A stretch of DNA of 64,000 bases from Mortierella alpina (lineage: Eukaryota > Mortierellomycota > Mortierellomycetes > Mortierellales > Mortierellaceae): the NCBI GenBank assembly GCA_029449245.1, contig JANATF010000017.1, forward strand, positions 372,001 through 436,000. The letters run 5' to 3'. The notes beneath the pieces are model-generated. The model saw only the letters and a program-made list of their open reading frames with translations. It was not told the DNA's origin and did no database searches. This document shows, in pieces, positions 9,906 through 21,203 of this stretch. Each line of letters begins with the position of its first letter. The stretch's first letter is position 1. The position numbers and the translations under genes are program-made.

Positions 9906-12900
9906 ATGAGCACCGGCCATGCAGAGCCCAGCACCACCTCCCGATCCCTAGCCAATGGCCCTTCCTCTTACTCTTCGCCATCCTCCACCTCCAATGGCAA
10001 CACCACCAGTAGCAGCAGCAGCATGCCCGAATTCACGACGAACAATGTGCCCCGGCCTCGGCCCGGTGAGCTGCTGATATACGACTGTCGGCCTCGTGCG
10101 ACCGTGCCTGACCTGCAGCAGAATCTCGCTCAGCACCCCGCCCACCCGTCCTCGCCTCCCACGCCCATGCCAGCACAACAGCATGCTGTCTTTGAGCAAG
10201 AATCAGCGGGGGATCATGGTGTGCCGTCGCCCAGAGGTATAATAGCTCTTTTGCATTGATATCATACAGCAAAAGCATATTGGGCTCCAAACGCCCACTT
10301 TTTTCTTTCGTTGTTTCCTTTCTTTGACAGAAGCAAGCCAAAGAACCCATGGCTCACACTTCTTTTATCTCCCATTGTCCCGTTCCTCACATTCCGCGCT
10401 CTCTCTTTTATCCCCCCTTGCTGCGAACGCGGGATCCAGGACCACCGTCTCCGTTGCCAAGTGCTGTGATATTAAATTCAGGAGAACCATCAAGCTCCTC
10501 TGCTGCATCGTCAGCATCCACCCCAGCTATAAACACCTCGACCCCAACAGCCCAGACGAAACCATCTACAGCGCATCAGGACAGGCCGATCCGGTGTCTG
10601 CAGTGGAATATCGAGCGCAACTACAAAGCGGCCGAGATCCTCGCCACGCTAACCGAGATTGACGCCGATATCCTCTGCATCCAAGAAATTGACATTGGCT
10701 GCCATCGGTCCGGACATGAACGAGACCATTTCCTGGAGATATGTCGGTCCCAGGGACTCTATGGTGGGTTTGTGCCCGAGTTCTGGGAGCTAGAGCATCC
10801 GGGTCGCAAGGATCGGGACCAAGGAGGAGGCGTGCACGGGAATGCAATCCTGTCAAAGTGGCCCGTCAACGGCTTTAGGGTCCTGGATCATGTCCATCAT
10901 GCATATGAGTGGGAGAGAGATGGCATGAAGCTGAATGAGCCGCGGCTGGGAAGGTAAAAAACAGATGCTTGCGTCATTTTTGCAGATACTGTATGTATCG
11001 AAAGTACTTTGGCTGACACGACCATGCTCGAAATCATGTGTTTAGGCGCTTCACCATAGTGGCGGATATTCAAACGCCCTCAGGACCCTTACTCTGCTAC
11101 TGCGCCCACCTTGAGGTCTTCACAGGAATTGTGGGGCGCATCTCGGCATTAAGCGACATACTGGCAGACTCGGAGTTGTACTCGGATCGATACCCTTACC
11201 AGATCCTCTTTGGCGACTTGAATACCATCTCACACTCGATTGCCCGACTTGCAAAGACCATCTCATCTGACCAGTACCGGATCGGCTCTGTCGGCTCACA
11301 GGAAGCCGAATGGTGGGATCGAAACCTATGGAGCTGGCACGTCCAGGACGGCGAGTTCAACCTGGCGCTGGCGACTGGAGGATGGCACTGGCTAAGGCGA
11401 CTCGGGTTCTTGGGGATGGGGATTGGTACAAAGGAGGACGAGTCTGAGAATAAGAGGTCTGCATTTTGGACATCGGAAGCAAAGTACACAGGATGGCTCA
11501 GGAAACTGGTCGGAGCAGGACTGGAGGCGGTAAAGCAAGCTCGGCTTGAGCAGCTCCTGAGCGACAAATTTATCGCCGCTGCCTGTGAGCCTCCATTCGA
11601 ATCTCAGTCGTCTTTGCAGCAACAGCAAGAACATCTACGGCATGCCATGGACGAAAGCATCTTGCAGGAGGAGCACCGCACGGCTATGGCTACCGAAGAA
11701 GCAGAGAGCTACAGGAGCTATCAAGAGGATGGAAGCATCATCTTGGTGGGCCGACCTCGGAGTTCCAGCATCATCACACTGGAGTCGAGCTTGATAGACA
11801 GATCCGAATACATGTCACCAGCCTCGTCCTCTGCGTGGTCTAGCCCAACAACCGCTTTTATTCATCACTACGAACTGCATGGAGAAAGCGACGAGGACGA
11901 GGACGGCGATGGCCATTCAAGAGAGTTCAAACTGCGCGCAGACACGACGCGGGACACTCGTGATCTGGCATCTACACCATCCACGCCTTCGCCCACGCTT
12001 AGGTTGATTCCACCGACCCCAAAGCAGAGTCGGCCCAACACTATGTTTGGGACTGTGACGGGTAGAGAGGATACCCTCGACTTTAATGGCCGTGATGATG
12101 AAGAGCGAGGTATCCCACTTCCATATGAGGACGGGGACGAGAACGATGACTATGATCAAGTTGATGGGGAGACTGAATACCGTCACCGTCAGGAGCGGCG
12201 CAGGACTAACCAGGATGATGGGCACTCTCGACAATACCACACTTTCACCAACACCCAACCTCATGATAATGACCTCCAATACCCTAATGACCCTAACGCT
12301 GCCATGACCTCACAAATTGATGACCACCCTGCCACGACTTTCACCACCACCACCACTAAAACAACATCGACATCCTCCACCATGACAGGAACATATGCCG
12401 GCGGATCAGCATTTCAAGACCCTCAGCCCCCCTTCCTTCTGTCAGCGTTACAGTCCTCGCACGCATTCTTTTCGACACAACGACTGTGGTCAGGTTTCAC
12501 GCCGCTGGTTCTCCACCAGGCACGGAATCCTGGTTTCTACGATCCTTGGTGTGCACGTAATGACCTGACGCTCCACAACCCCAACTTTTTTGGGATCCTG
12601 AAGGCAAAGCTGGATTACTCGCTACTCAAGAATCTACGCTGTGTTGGCAGAGAGATGGGAAACCATGACTATTCGGCTAGCGATCACAAGTGGCTCTTGG
12701 TCGAGGTGGAGTTCGAACGCAAGTTCAAGACCAGGCTCGAAAATGCAGGATCCAGTACTACCGCTGCTGCTGCTACTGCTGCTGCTGCTGTTGATGTCGG
12801 AGGAGTGGATGATGGTGAACTGGAAGAGTGGGTGATACCCTCCAAGGAGCAGCAGTATCTGTGGTGGAGAGAGAGGCGGCTGGAGTGGGGTCAGACGGTA

Positions 12901-13167
12901 CAGGCGCTACCGCCTCACTTGTGGATAGAAGTCAACGAGGGAGATTTAGACGCGGTGGCACTGGAGGAGCAGACAAAGGCATTGCAGCAGGCGAACACCT
13001 TGCTTCGAAAACACCCCCATCGTCCGCATCATCGTCATCATCAGCAGCAACAAGAACAAGAGCAGCAGAAGAAGCGTGCATTGACCGTGTCAGCCTCTTC
13101 GATGATGGCAGTTGCTGTGGCGGCAGTGGCGATCGGCGGGCTCTGGTTGTGGGATCGGTGCAAGTGA
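9906..13167 (+). CDS. Tail-anchored endonuclease/exonuclease/phosphatase-fold protein
   Basis: Three exons, join(9906..10236, 10440..10953, 11046..13167), 988 residues; all junctions keep frame. The N-terminal 155 residues are Ser/Pro-rich and disordered. The catalytic domain shows the EEP signatures: LQWNIERN (about 164-171), ILCIQEID (Gln192-Glu193), the metal-site motif FGDLNT (about 337-342) and the terminal SASDHKW (Asp828-His829). This order is shared by CCR4/nocturnin deadenylases, neutral sphingomyelinases and inositol-phosphate phosphatases; I cannot assign the substrate. About 400 low-complexity residues (acidic, Thr- and His-rich) lie between the GDLN and SDH motifs, unusually long for the fold. 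The last 25 residues (SSMMAVAVAAVAIGGLWLW) form a transmembrane tail, so the enzyme is probably anchored facing the cytosol. Confidence 0.88.
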
Positions 13168-13408
13168 GAATAGAGACGAGTCAAGGAAGTTGAATAAATA
13201 CAGCACGGAGGATCGTTGAGAGAATCCTGCATTGTGCCTTGAATCCGTGCCGAAGACTGCCAATAAGATCGCACGTTGAGGTAACACCACAGGGGTGGGA
13301 TCTTTTATTTTTGTTCTTCTCCTTGTACACATTGCCCCTTCTTGTCTCGATAAAAACGCACGCCCATCCTGACTTTCGCCACACACATCGTCTCATCCTC
13401 AAATTGCC

Positions 13409-16400
13409 ATGCTGACCTGGTGTCGTTCCTTCAGTGTATGTCAGAAGTCATACCCAAGCCTACACATTGTTTGCAAGACAGTCTGCTTCCAAAGCTGATC
13501 AGTATGAGAACTACGCAACCAACTCTCTTATCTAGACCGGCAACATCAAGTTAGGAAAAAGGATTGGTCATGGTGCGCAAGCAGAGATCTTCAAAGCCAA
13601 GTGCGGACTCGATGATGTTGTGGTCAAACGGTTCCTCGATTCGAAACACAAGAGCACCAAGCAGGAAGTCGCTATCATCCAGCAACTCACCCACAAACAC
13701 ATTGTTCAGTTCTATCATGTCCATCATGAGATGATTGTCATGGAGTACGTCGAAGGAGGCAATCTGGCAGAGGCGATCGTAGGAAAGACTCTCAAGAACT
13801 GGGAAGTCAAGACTCAAATTGCCAAAGATATCTCTCTAGGACTTGCCTATCTCCAATATCAGGGCATCATCCATTGCGACATCAAGAGTTCCAACATTCT
13901 CCTCACTGAGCACAAGGAAGCCAGGATATGTGATTTTGGCCTTGCGATAAGGGTTGGCGAGAATGGAGGAGGAGGAGGCACCCTTCAGTGGATGGCACCC
14001 GAATTGCTGCAGGAACTGCCTCAGTACACAAGCAAGTCGGATGTGTATGCGTTAGGAATGGTCATGTGGGAGATGGCATCTGAGTCCACCAAGCCCTACC
14101 GAGAGCACACTCCCGATGGAATGATATGTTGCATCTTGAACGGCATCCTCGAGGAGATTCCAGACAACACTCCAAAGGCCTACGCAGCCTGTGTGCGAAC
14201 GTGCTGGGCAATGGATCCCGACAAAAGACCCGCTGCCATGGATGTACTTCCGGACGCTGTGCAGTCTTCTCACGGACAAGATGAGCCAGACCAGCAACAA
14301 CATAGAAGTGCGACCAACAATGGCAAGATGGTACATTATCTCAAGGCTCTCGAAAAGTCATTCAAGACGAACGAGTTCGCTGGGTTCCTGGATTTGCTCA
14401 AGAGCGGCGGAATGCTTGGCGACAACAAGACTATGGACTGGTTCGAAAGCTCGGCTGGCGGCAGTGGATCTGCAAAAGCCATGTTCAAGATGGGCCACAT
14501 GTACTATCGGGGTCGTGGAGCGCAGTTGGATTATGGCGAAGCCTTGGAGTGGTACCTTGCAGCAAGCGAGGCTGGAATAGCCGTGGCGATGCTCAAGATC
14601 AGTCAGATATATCAGTATGGCCTTGGCGTGGACCAGGATGACGAGGAAGCAAAATTGTGGGATTGTAGAGGAGAAGAGGCATTGCAGGAGCAAGGCAGGC
14701 TCAATAATCGCATGGTGCATCATGGTGCAGGCGTCTCTGAACATCATACAAGGACCATGGAATGGTTCAGCAACAGTGTCGACGGCGAGGCAGCAGAGAC
14801 CAATCGTCAAATTGGGAGAATGTACCATGACGGCGACGACCTTGAGCAAGACTACGGCAAGGCTATGAAATGGTATCTTAAAGCCAGCGATGGTGGAGAT
14901 GCCACCGCCATGTTCAGCCTTGGCGTTATGTACCGCATTGGTCAAGGTGTGGAGCAGGACTACAGCAAGGCTATGGAGTGGTACCTAAAAGCAAGCGATT
15001 GTGGACATGCTACCTCCATGAAAAACATCGGCATCATATACCATATTGGCCATGGCGTTGAGCAGGATTACAGCAAGGCGATGGAATGGTACATCAAGGC
15101 ATGCAAAGCTGGAGATGTCACTATTGTGAGCCACATCGGTGGCATGTACCACGATGGCCGCGGTGTTGAGCAGGACTACTGCAAGGCGATGGAGTGGTAC
15201 CTTAAAGCAAGCGAGGCTGGACATGCTGCTTCCATGAACAGCATCGGCAACATGTATCACAATGGTCATGGTGTTGAGCAGGATTATAGCAAGGCCATGG
15301 AGTGGTACCTTAAGGCAAGCGACGCTGGGCATGCTGCTTCTATGAACAGCATTGGCAACATGCATCGTAAAGGCCAAGGTGTTGAGCAGGACTATAGCAA
15401 GGCTATGGTGTGGTACCTTCAAGCGAGTGCTTCTGGATATGCTACCTCCATGAGAAACATCGGCATCATATACCATTGTGGTCATGGCGTTAAGCAGGAT
15501 TACAGTAAGGCTATGGAGTGGTACCTCAAGGCAAGCGATGCTGGAGATATCACTATTATGGGCCATATCGGTGGCATGTACCATGATGGCCGTGGTGTCG
15601 AACAGAACTACCACACGGCGATGGTACTGTACCTTAAAGCAAGTGACGCTGGACATGCCGCTTCCATGACAAGCATCGGTAACATGTATCAAAATGGTCA
15701 AGGTGTTGAGCGGGACTACAGCAAGGCCATGGAGTGGTACCTCAAGGCAAAAGACGCTGGAGATGCTGCTTCTATGAACAGCATCGGCAATATGTATCAC
15801 AACGGTCAAGGAGTTGAGCAAGACTACTGCAAGGCGATGGAGTGGTACCTTCGAGCAAGCGACTCTGGACATGTTGCTTCCATGAGAAACATCGGGATCA
15901 TGCATCATAGTGGCCAGGGCGTTGAGCAGGATTACAGCAGGGCTGTAGAGTGGTACATCAAGGCAAGCGATGCTGGAGATGTCGCTCTTATGGGTTACAT
16001 CGGCGTCATGTACCACGATGGCCGTGGTGTCAAACAGGACTACCGCAAGGCGATGGAGTGGTACCTCAAAGCAAGCGACGCTGGATATGTTTCTTCCATG
16101 AACAGTCTCGGCAACATGTATCGCAGTGGACAAGGTGTTGAACAGGACTACACCAAGGCAATGGAGTGGTACCTTAAGGCAAGCGATTCTGGACATGCTG
16201 CCTCCATGGACAGCATCGGCAACATGTATCAGAATGGCCACGGTATTGAACGGGACTACAGCAAGGCTATGGAGTGGTACCTTCGAGCAAGCGATTCCGG
16301 ATATGCTGCCTCTATGAGAAACATCGGCATTATGCATCATAGTGGCCAGGGCGTCGAGCAGGATTACAGCAGGGCTATAGAATGGTATTTCAAGGCAAGC

Positions 16401-17429
16401 AGTGCTGGAGATACCACTATTGTAGGCCACATCGGTGGTATGTATCACGATGGCCGTGGTGTTGAGCGGGACTACCGCAAGGCGATGGAGCTGTACCTCA
16501 AAGCAAGCGACGCTGGACATGTTTCATCTATGAACAACATCGGCAACATGTATCGCAATGGTCAAGGTGTTGAACAGGACTACAGTAAGGCTATGGAGTG
16601 GTATTTTAAAGCAAGCAACGCTGGGCATGCTCCTTCCATGAACAGGATCGGCAACATGTATCACAACGGTCAGGGCGTTGAACAGGACTACAGCAAGGCT
16701 ATGGAGTGGTATCTTCGAGCAAGCGATTCCCGACACGCCGCTTCTATGAGAAATATCGGCATCATGCACCATAGTGGCCAGGGCGTTGAGCAGGATTACA
16801 GCAAGGCTATGGAATGGTATCTTAAAGCGAGCAATGCTGGAGATATCACTATTATGGGCCACATCGGTGGCATGTACCACGATGGCCGTGGTGCGAAGCA
16901 GGACTACCGCCAGGCGATGGAGTGGTACCTTAAGGCCAGCGATTCTGGACATGCTGTTTCCATGAACATCATCGGCAACATGTATCGCAGTGGGCAAGGT
17001 GTAAAACAGAACTATGGCAAGGCGATGGAATGGTATATTAAAGCAAGCAACGCTGGACATGCCACGTCCATGAGAAACATCGGCATCATGCACCATAGCG
17101 GTCATGGCGTTAAGCAGGATTACAGAAGGGCATTAGAGTGGTATCTTAAGGCGAGCGAGGCTGGACATGCTGCCTCTATGAACAGCATCGGCAACATGTA
17201 TCGCAATGGTCAAGGTGTTGATCAGGACTACCACAAGGCTATGGGGTGGTACCTTAAAGCGAGCGCCGCTGGACATGCTGCTTCCACGAACAGCATCGGC
17301 AACATGTATCTGAATGGTCAAGGTGTTGAGCAGGACCACTGCAAGGCCATGGAGTTGTTTCTCAGAGCAAGCGATAGTGGAGATGCTGATGCCTTGAGAA
17401 CATTAGTTGTACAAAGCGCATTAACTTAG
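13409..17429 (+). CDS. SEL1-repeat protein kinase (kinase + about 26 SEL1 repeats)
   Basis: Two exons, join(13409..13435, 13536..17429), 1,306 residues. The 27-nt first exon and 100-nt intron (GTATGT donor, ATCTAG acceptor) match those of the paralogue at 59991. Residues 14-250 form a protein kinase domain: glycine loop IGHGAQAEIF (19-28), VVVK with Lys40, catalytic loop IHCDIKSSNILL (Asp124, Lys126, Asn129), CDFG (141-144) and MAPE (162-165). Arg of the usual HRD is Cys, so this is a non-RD kinase. A Gln-rich linker follows, then about 26 SEL1 (TPR-like) repeats, the last 23 in strict 36-residue register, each reading roughly IGxMYxxGxGVxQDYxKAMEWYLKAS. The repeats probably form a superhelical binding surface. 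Function is not known; kinase-SEL1 proteins are expanded in some early-diverging fungi. Confidence 0.93.
14940..17400 (+). repeat. 108-bp SEL1 repeat array with 432-bp higher-order period
   Basis: The coding array consists of 108-bp units. Every fourth unit carries the same variant. ATGAGAAAC/ATGAAAAAC 'RNIG' units begin at 15018, 15450, 15882, 16314 and 16746 (exactly 432 bp apart) and then at 17070 (324 bp, one unit lost). A 'GHIGGMYHDG'-type unit follows each RNIG unit by 108 bp until the last. The period indicates amplification of a four-unit block. Confidence 0.93.
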
Positions 17430-17903
17430 CTCCTGCTTGACAAACAATACAACGGATATTCACATTTGTGCGACTTTGCGACTACAGATTGCCTAGTCGC
17501 CCATACATTTGCCCGAGCATGCTAAAGTTTTCTTTGGCGACCGAAACGTGCACTGTTGGCTTTTGGAGGACCTGTCTGATCCAACTGAGGACGCATGCGT
17601 TTGAACCTTGGCTGATGGAAAAGATGTCCAGTTGAGTAGGCCCGAGTCTGATGGTATGTTCTTTTGAGCCACAACAGGCCCACGCAGTATGGATGATGAC
17701 TGTGTTAATCTGGACCCTGTTCATTTTTCATCGCTATTAACCTGCTGGCATTGCTGAGCGTCCTGTCCAACTCCCGTTCTAGACTGCGTTGATTGAAAGG
17801 CAGAAACGTCGCAGCGATCGGCTGCCGAATCTCATTTTGAGCTCCTGATCATCTTGGCTCAAGCAAGTCCTTAGCAAATAGTCGCCATTTATTGTTGCTG
17901 AAG
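17430..17903. other. intergenic, no confident gene
   Basis: A minus-strand ORF of 80 codons (17482-17724) has fairly even composition but no recognisable domain, signal peptide or splice context. I do not call it a gene. The remainder is the 3' side of the SEL1 kinase gene and of the convergent secreted-protein gene. Confidence 0.35.
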
Positions 17904-18305
17904 CTATGGTCTACACTCGGGGTCTTCCTCACAACCCAGGAAACATTTCATCTTTTTCTCAAAGAAATCCTTCATTGCGTCCTCAGTGGTGTCACTATCT
18001 TTTATGTCGTCTTTCCCATCAAGAATCTTCTTGAGCTCGGTGGCATAGTTTGTGTCAGCACCACAAATCTTGTTGTACATATCACTCTTGACCTTCTCAT
18101 GGTCCTCCTCTTTTTGTCTCTTGTGCGGGCTCAGTCCTTGACAACACATGATACAGTCGAACCATTCCTGGGTGTGATCGCCGTCCATGCATATGTTGTT
18201 TCTAATTTTTTTCGCCAACGCCATCTCATCCTCTTTCTCGTCCGCCTTCACTAACGCTGAAGAAGCCAAGAGCAAAAGTAGAAAATACGCGTAGTTCAGC
18301 TTCAT
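17904..18305 (-). CDS. Small secreted cysteine-containing protein
   Basis: 133 residues. A clear signal peptide (MKLNYAYFLLLLLASSALVKA) is followed by a mature chain of about 112 residues rich in Lys, Asp and Glu. It has eight cysteines (39, 51, 54, 55, 81, 121, 125, 131), an even number compatible with four disulfides. There is no membrane span and no GPI signal. An AG acceptor (TATTCTAG) abuts the ATG, and a good donor (AAG/GTGCGC) lies about 80 nt further upstream, suggesting a 5' UTR intron. A TATA box lies further upstream still. The family is not recognised. Size, charge and cysteine content fit the broad class of fungal small secreted proteins (possible effectors), but this is inference only. 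Confidence 0.75.
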   Translation of the reverse strand: MKLNYAYFLLLLLASSALVKADEKEDEMALAKKIRNNICMDGDHTQEWFDCIMCCQGLSPHKRQKEEDHEKVKSDMYNKICGADTNYATELKKILDGKDDIKDSDTTEDAMKDFFEKKMKCFLGCEEDPECRP

Positions 18306-18493
18306 CTAGAATAGTACACTCGTTGTTAGTGACCAAATACGCTGGTCTCTAGCTATAACAAAATCGATAGAGATTAGCAGCGCACCTTGGTTATGGGGTG
18401 TGTGCTTCGTGAGATGCGGTGAAGGGATTGTTTGAGCTGGGTTTTGGTTTGAACGTCTGTGATAGCGATTGAATGAAGGGTCAAAAGTACATG

Positions 18494-18502
18494 CCTTTTA
18501 TA
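18494..18502 (-). promoter_or_regulatory. TATA box of the small secreted protein
   Basis: TATAAAAGG on the minus strand, about 190 bp upstream of the start codon at 18305. The distance fits a short leader exon plus an 80-nt 5' UTR intron that ends just before the ATG. Confidence 0.55.
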
Positions 18503-18861
18503 CTCACAGATACCGCCTCTCCGTTTGTCTTCACGACAAGCATGACAGTGCAATACATGTACGCCTTTCCAGTCGGTCCTTGGACCTACCAGAGCCCCCC
18601 TTCCCACCCTGATTTAGAAATTACCAGAGCCCTTTTCTCTCCCCTGCTTGCCGTGGTGGACAAGCCAGTTGCTGCGATATCTGCTCGTCTATTACAGGTA
18701 ATCTTCGCCCCTGAAAAAAAGGCAAACGCGACATCAAGGGGAGACAGAGATGAGCCAAAGGAGGGACCACCTGCGGATAGTAACACTTACCATTTTTTTA
18801 AAGAGAGAGAGAAGGACATCTCAGGTATCTATCATCTACCTTAGTATGCAAGCTCTGCATG

Positions 18862-19188
18862 GGCGGTCCTCCGGGGCCGACTTGTCCTTGACATGCCAGC
18901 TATACTACGTTCATCCAGAGTGGGCTTTTTAAAAGCTTAAGACATGGTTTGATACATGTGCCTGTTACTGCTGAGCAGCACAAATAGCACGTCCTAGCAG
19001 GCAGGCGCCCTTCATGCGATGCTCTCGCGGTTGACCAACGACAGCGGTGCGTTGCCCATTGTGGCCAGCTTCGTAGGGGGAATTCGAATTAACCAACATG
19101 CTTCACTACCAAGTCAGCTGAAGATTAAATCTCGGACGATGTCCAAGTTCTCGGATTTCGGATGGCTATTCAATCCCGGACAACCGCC
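18862..19188. repeat. 327-bp dispersed repeat, copy A
   Basis: It matches 23393-23720 in the same orientation with about a dozen differences by eye, including two single-base indels. The sequence immediately after copy A (TCATCACGACAGCATAC) is the core motif of the 83-bp tandem array that precedes copy B. The two blocks therefore belong to one larger repeat family. No intact ORF. Confidence 0.93.
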
Positions 19189-19230
19189 TCATCACGACAG
19201 CATACAGTAGGTCAACAGCTCACACCACAA

Positions 19231-20400
19231 TTTTTTTTTTTTTTTTTTTGAATGCAAGATTTTATTGTGACGTAGTAAGGAGCTGGGTGCGACGAGCGTT
19301 TTGCAGCATCATGGTCTCAAGGATGTGTTGCGGTATAACTCGTTTCTCAACATAATACGTAACATTAAAGGACCATATGGCCGATAGTCCGGCTGCCACA
19401 AGCTGGAAGGAGGAGATATCAGCGACTCGGGACATGGGAAACCCTTTGGGGTGGGAGGACAGGAGGAACAGTGATGTTATGTTATCATCGGTCCAGCTTG
19501 CACAGGTAGTGTACGTTTCCAGCGGCATAGACCAGGCTGCTCGCTTGGTCGGGCAAAGCGCGAGGTAGTGCAGATAATCCTCTGTTGGGTGTCCACATAT
19601 AGGGCAAGCTGAGTTAGCTCCGGTGAGTCGCCAAGTTGTAGCCCTAAAGTGAGCGGTGGGAAGAGCATGGTTCAGGTAGCGCCACCAAACGTTCCGCGCT
19701 GTCTTATTAATTCGAGCCTTCCAGAAAGCTGTCCATTGAGCTTTAGTGAACTGGAATCGTGCCTCAGCATATGGATGCAGAACCGCTCGCAGTTGGTGCT
19801 TGGATGCTTGGAGCAGTGTTATCGCCTCTGGCGCGGGTATTGGAAGTGTGGACAGCATGGCTCTGCCATCACGATTGGAGCACTCGAGACTCGGGCTGTC
19901 GGTGGCCCAATCGATCTCCGGCTTGAAGAAGACCTTGTCCTGCTTAATTCGTTTCCAAAGCGCTTGTGCGTCCTGGCGTTTGACCGTGAGAGTATCGAGT
20001 GGTCGTGGTACCAAGAGCCTGGTCCTGTCATCGAACGAGAAGACATCCGCCATCCACAGTGGTGAGGTCAGGCTTGCTGCCCTAGGTGGCGCGTCGGCTG
20101 GCGTCGTCAACCACTGGGTCACCGGGGTCTCTAATAATAGTTGAAACGGGGGCAATAAGGCACCCGGAGAGCGAGGAGAAAGAGACACAGAAGGTACTAG
20201 TTGACACGCAACCAGCACGTTTTGAACTGCCGAGAAGTAGTTGGTCATTTTCGTGAAATGGCTTACTGCCGGGCATAGGAAGAGCGAGTACGGGGTGGGG
20301 GATTGGGTGTGATAGGAGGCCACGTCCAATATCATCTGTCGTCCAAATGATGGATCCTTCCACTGGCCAAACGACCTCATGCCCCACTGCTATGACCACC
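19231..20400 (-). mobile_element. 5'-truncated non-LTR retrotransposon (LINE) fragment
   Basis: Minus-strand element. Its 3' end is marked by a 19-nt poly-T on the plus strand (poly-A on the coding strand, 19231-19249) beginning about 12 bp after the ORF stop. Only the C-terminal part of the second ORF remains, with a zinc-binding domain typical of LINE reverse transcriptases. The 5' boundary near 20400 is approximate; endonuclease and polymerase domains are missing. The element sits inside repeat sequence (copy A plus array motif). No clear target-site duplication was found. Confidence 0.8.
19262..20380 (-). pseudogene. LINE ORF2 C-terminal fragment (zf-RVT domain)
   Basis: A 372-codon open remnant of the reverse-transcriptase polyprotein. 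The diagnostic part is the zinc-binding module: KTARNVWWRYLNHALPTA, then ACPICGHPTEDYLHYLALC, a CxxC...HxxxxC arrangement found at the C-terminus of many plant and fungal LINE ORF2 proteins. The residues after it look like the usual variable tail. Because the polymerase core and endonuclease are absent, it cannot transpose on its own. The frame is open throughout, so the insertion may be fairly young, though no age can be read from one copy. Confidence 0.82.
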
Positions 20401-20460
20401 TAGGCCACCACGTTTTACTCAGATCTCTATAACCCCACACGTACCTGCCCTCATGCCACC

Positions 20461-20664
20461 ACGTACCTACTATCCCAACTATCAGATATCACTCCCGTCA
20501 ATGCTGCCGAAAATGATTCCCTGCTCAATCCCCTTGATTCTCAGGCCCTTGATACGTTACTCAAACGCACACCAAGAGGTAGGTCCCCACACCTCAAAGC
20601 ACAGACCACCGTTCTTGTTCGACGTGTTTCGCGTGTAAAAAGAGCAGTCGAATCAATCAATTAA
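20461..20664 (+). other. Orphan coding-like C-terminal segment
   Basis: A 67-codon open frame without an ATG, ending in TAA at 20662. It reads as a natural protein C-terminus (DSQALDTLLKRTP, then Lys/Arg-rich VLVRRVSRVKRAVE). It begins near the inferred 5' edge of the LINE. It may be the tail of a gene or transposon ORF cut off by rearrangement. The family is not recognised. Confidence 0.3.
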
Positions 20665-20934
20665 TTTCCTAGGTGAAGGAAATAAATGTGAATAAGACAG
20701 TCTCGCCTTACTGCCATCCGCCTTTTTCACACCAGTCTGCACCTTTACCCCACTGCCATCATCGTCCATAAACTTCTTTTGCCCTTCTGTCACCAGTGGT
20801 CCACCCCCGCACTCTGTCCATTGGCCGGGTAAATAGTCCGTAGCCAACATAGATAGAACATCAGTCTGCAATACAATCACAACCTTGTCCCTTCCTTCAC
20901 CCTTTTCTGAAATCTGCTTGTCTGACCGTGACAT
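20653..20934 (-). CDS. Hypothetical 93-residue ORF
   Basis: An ATG-initiated frame of 93 residues, hydrophilic, rich in Lys, Gly and Asp, with no signal peptide, membrane span or recognised motif. It overlaps the end of the convergent orphan segment on the plus strand. Its composition is more even than random ORFs here, but there is no independent support; it may be an exon or a decayed gene. Confidence 0.25.
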   Translation of the reverse strand: MSRSDKQISEKGEGRDKVVIVLQTDVLSMLATDYLPGQWTECGGGPLVTEGQKKFMDDDGSGVKVQTGVKKADGSKARLSYSHLFPSPRKLID

Positions 20935-21203
20935 ACTGCTAATAAATGGATTTGGGTATGGTCTGTGTTTCACACATAGGGCTTGCTGTATCAATGAATG
21001 GTATGAATGCTTGTAGAAGGTATGTAAGCTGGACAAAAACATGCTTCCTTATTTTTCAGTTATTATTTAATATATTATATTTTTAATCGTGTGAGTAAAA
21101 TACAGTTGTCGCGACCCACAACTGTTAAAACATCTCACACATGTTGTGCACATACACAACAAGACTCTTGGGGCAATCAAGGTGTTGCTCGTACATGTAC
21201 TCC

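Noticed and set aside
10237-10439. Exon beginning at 10331 in the EEP gene
   Set aside because: The AG at 10329-10330 would put the catalytic domain out of frame; the AG at 10438-10439 restores frame and gives a continuous product.
14985-16520. 511-codon open frame on the minus strand across the SEL1 array
   Set aside because: Antisense shadow of the 108-bp repeats: because the unit length is a multiple of three, one stop-free antisense frame repeats with it. The sense product is an unambiguous SEL1 protein. The minus-strand frames at 61374-62060 and 62067-62717 have the same cause.
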